A stretch of DNA of 64,000 bases from ChocPot-Mid sp043804925. Its GTDB lineage: Bacteria; Bacteroidota; Ignavibacteria; Kapaibacteriales; UBA2268. The number at the start of each line of letters is the position of its first letter. The first letter of the stretch is position 1. The position numbers and the translations under genes are program-made. The notes under the pieces are model-generated. The model ran no database searches. It saw nothing but the letters and a program-made list of their open reading frames with translations, and was not told the origin of the DNA. Shown here in pieces: positions 62,161 to 64,000 of this stretch. The stretch spans positions 59,975 through 123,974 of the forward strand of contig JAZDIP010000014.1 of the NCBI GenBank assembly GCA_043804925.1, given 5' to 3'.

Positions 62161-62622
62161 TTAATCTCCGGAATTAAATATGCCATTGCTGATTGTATAT
62201 AAGACTGTTTCATTATATTTAATTTTAAAATTAAATGTACCACTGGCTTTTATAGGATTTTCAGCTACAAATTTATCTACTTTTACGGTACCTTCGGTGG
62301 CAGTATCAGAAATACCTGAATGATTGTAAATACCAAGAAAATATCCATCCTTAGTAATAGAATAAGTTCCTGTTTTTATTGAATCAAACGGTTCGAAGCA
62401 TAAAAGTACTATAATTGAATCGGTCCCGCTAATACCAAGAATTTTTAACTTTTTTAGATGCGTACCGAATTCTTCGGCAATTAAAATCGAGCTTGCAGTG
62501 AATTTGTTTCCATTTACCGTTGCAGATATTTGTTTGCTATTTGAATTATTATTAGTTGTACTGTCATCGCATGCAGTTATTATTAGTATAAAAGCTATAA
62601 AAAATATTATCAATGTTCTCAT
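62161..62622 (-). CDS. Lipoprotein of unknown function (DUF6252-like)
   Basis: A 153-residue lipoprotein. The signal peptide ends in the lipobox IITAC (Cys18), followed by a disordered Asn/Ser-rich linker (DDSTTNNNSNSK). The mature part, VNGNKFTASSILIA with a beta-rich body and KASGTFNFKIKYNE near the end, resembles the DUF6252-type small lipoproteins of Bacteroidota; the match is by pattern only. It is 70 bp from ftsW and reads the same way. Confidence 0.65.
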   Translation of the reverse strand: MRTLIIFFIAFILIITACDDSTTNNNSNSKQISATVNGNKFTASSILIAEEFGTHLKKLKILGISGTDSIIVLLCFEPFDSIKTGTYSITKDGYFLGIYNHSGISDTATEGTVKVDKFVAENPIKASGTFNFKIKYNETVLYTISNGIFNSGD

Positions 62623-62691
62623 TATAATCTCATCGTACTTTATTCTAAAAATTTTACTTAATTAAAAACTAAATTAACTATAATTTTCTAA

Positions 62692-63810
62692 TTAATCACT
62701 CTGAAAAACGCCGGCTTGAGAAGAAATATTCAAAAGAATGCCAATTAATGCCGAATGGAATATTACAGCAGTACCCCCATAGCTGATAAACGGCATAGGT
62801 AAACCTGTTGTTGGAAGTAATCCGATATTTACTCCGGCATTGATTAAAACGCTTATACTCAAAGTCATAACAATACCAACCGCAAGGAAATATCCAAAAT
62901 TATCGGGAGCATTTTTTGCAACTATCATTCCACGCCAAAGAATAAATCCAAAAATGCAAATAATAGCAGCAGTACCGATAAATCCATATTCTTCACCAAC
63001 TATCGAGAAGATAAAATCGCCATAAGACTCCGGCAAAAAAAGGTCGCTTTGCCTGCTTAATCCGGGTCCCATACCAAAAAGACCTCCATTGCCAAATGCG
63101 ATTAAGGATTGTTGTAATTGGTAACTATAACTTTCCAAATCCCCGACTTCATCAGGACTTGAGAAAAAAGCTTTTATCCTTTGTAGCCAATATCCTGATT
63201 TCAATAGCACAACAATAACAGCCATGAGCATCGCTATACCACCGACTGTACCAATATGTGTAATTTTTGTATTTCCAATAAACATCATCGTAAGTGAAAT
63301 CATTAACACTATCAATGTTGTTGATAAATTTGGCTGAAGAATAATTAGAAGTGCAATAGCCCCTGTCCAAATAAGTATAGGGAGCATACCTTTGTTAAAA
63401 TCTTTTATTACATCCTGTTTGCGTGTTAGCAAAGCGGCAAGATGAATAATCAGGGCGAATTTAGCAAATTCGGAAGGTTGAAATCTTAAAACTCCCAAAT
63501 CAAGCCATCTCGATGCTCCTTTTGCCTGAATTCCTACTACTAAAACAGTAATTAACAAAACTATGGAACTTAGAATTAATATTTTGGAAATTTTCCTCCA
63601 GAAACGATAATCAATTTTCGCTACTGCAATAATAATGAACAGACCAAACAAAACTCGGGCGGCATGATTCCAGAACATCTTTTCCTGTGAACCAAACTTT
63701 ATTTCGGCATAAGAAGAACTTGCACTATAAACAAATGCTATGCTGAACAGCATCAAAAATGCTACTGATAATAATATATACCAGTCAATATGGTTCTTCT
63801 GCTCTTCCAT
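62692..63810 (-). CDS. ftsW: FtsW-type SEDS peptidoglycan polymerase/cell-division protein
   Basis: The SEDS family polymerises lipid II at the septum with its partner PBP. The 372-residue protein has about ten membrane segments. SEDS signatures are present: KGASRWLDLGVLRFQPSEFAKFAL, YQLQQSLIAFGNGGLFGMG and LPTTGLPMPFISYGGTAVI. The cues favour FtsW over RodA by length and by the short C-terminus. In most genomes it lies in the dcw cluster with murG and murD, which would lie upstream of this window's right edge. A 16-bp tandem repeat lies about 60 bp upstream of the start. Confidence 0.9.
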   Translation of the reverse strand: MEEQKNHIDWYILLSVAFLMLFSIAFVYSASSSYAEIKFGSQEKMFWNHAARVLFGLFIIIAVAKIDYRFWRKISKILILSSIVLLITVLVVGIQAKGASRWLDLGVLRFQPSEFAKFALIIHLAALLTRKQDVIKDFNKGMLPILIWTGAIALLIILQPNLSTTLIVLMISLTMMFIGNTKITHIGTVGGIAMLMAVIVVLLKSGYWLQRIKAFFSSPDEVGDLESYSYQLQQSLIAFGNGGLFGMGPGLSRQSDLFLPESYGDFIFSIVGEEYGFIGTAAIICIFGFILWRGMIVAKNAPDNFGYFLAVGIVMTLSISVLINAGVNIGLLPTTGLPMPFISYGGTAVIFHSALIGILLNISSQAGVFQSD

Positions 63811-63870
63811 TCAATCAGTTTATAAAGTTTAAAAGTTCATAAAGTTTGTAAAGTAAAAAGTTTTCCGTTA

Positions 63871-64000
63871 TCCGTCCTTCGGTCTTTCCGTCCTTCGGTC
63901 TTTCCGTCCTTCGGTCTTTCCGTCCTTCGGTCTTTCCGTCCTTCGGTCTTTCCGTCCTTCGGTCTTTCCGTCCTTCGGTCTTTCCGTCCTTCGGTCTTTC
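63871..64000. repeat. 16-bp tandem repeat array (TCCGTCCTTCGGTCTT)n
   Basis: Eight identical 16-bp units plus a partial one run from 63871 to the window's edge and continue past it. On the minus strand, upstream of ftsW, the unit is AAGACCGAAGGACGGA. It has no ORF, and there are no spacers between units, so it is a tandem repeat and not a CRISPR. Confidence 0.9.

Noticed and set aside
63871..64000. CRISPR array
   Set aside because: The 16-bp units are directly adjacent with no variable spacers.

Overview
The window is about 64 kb of AT-rich, densely coding bacterial chromosome. Several proteins end in type IX secretion (T9SS) sorting domains. Beside them are PorV/PorQ-type and other outer-membrane proteins, a TamB protein, SBBP repeats, DUF3857 proteins and many TAnnTTTG promoter-like sites. 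Together these point to the Bacteroidota/Ignavibacteriota (FCB) group, most likely an uncultured Ignavibacteria- or Kapabacteria-like lineage; this is inferred from gene content, not from a marker tree.

Layout: 1-2.6 kb holds the 3' part of parB, a hotdog thioesterase and a PorV-like protein. 2.7-6.3 kb holds a large secreted SBBP protein and two unknowns. 6.6-9.1 kb holds a sugar nucleotidyltransferase and an orphan HydG. 9.2-13.4 kb holds a GT-C glycosyltransferase and the threonine-to-glycine pair (tdh, kbl). 13.6-17.6 kb holds hemL, hemB and hemC, interrupted by a GxxExxY gene between inverted repeats. 17.8-20.7 kb is an accessory stretch with a frameshifted vapBC pair and a tandem duplication of secreted T9SS proteins. 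20.7-24.7 kb holds an AmmeMemoRadiSam radical SAM gene, a type II restriction-modification pair and fbp. 24.8-34.3 kb holds tamB, an orphan histidine kinase, coaBC and a lipoprotein/outer-membrane cluster. 34.5-47.6 kb holds a polyferredoxin-like membrane protein, a lectin-like secreted protein, two DUF3857 paralogues, sucD, a frame-broken ndk and a secreted arylsulfotransferase. 47.8-57.4 kb is the conserved translation/RNA cluster nusA-infB-rbfA-truB-ribF-rpsO-pnp, without rimP, closed by a strong terminator. 57.4-59.5 kb is a small island with a methyltransferase relic, an unknown gene, a PIN gene and a palindrome array. 59.5-64 kb holds a NamZ-like gene, a TPR protein, a lipoprotein and ftsW, ending in a 16-bp tandem repeat.

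The most unusual property is the density and variety of short dispersed repeats: GTA...TAC 28-29 bp palindromes, CTTCGACAAG-type repeats, GCAGAC-rich repeats, AATTACG-type repeats, CTCTGTG-type repeats and palindrome arrays. Many lie inside reading frames, in frame: in loops of T9SS sorting domains, inside truB, in the coaBC linker, and in the N-terminus of a DUF3857 protein whose Shine-Dalgarno site shows the repeat is translated. The most system-like items are the GxxExxY cassette, whose own inverted repeat helps build its ribosome-binding site, and the unannotated two-gene unit (unknown + PIN) beside a DNA methyltransferase fragment. No rRNA, tRNA, CRISPR array or complete insertion sequence was seen.
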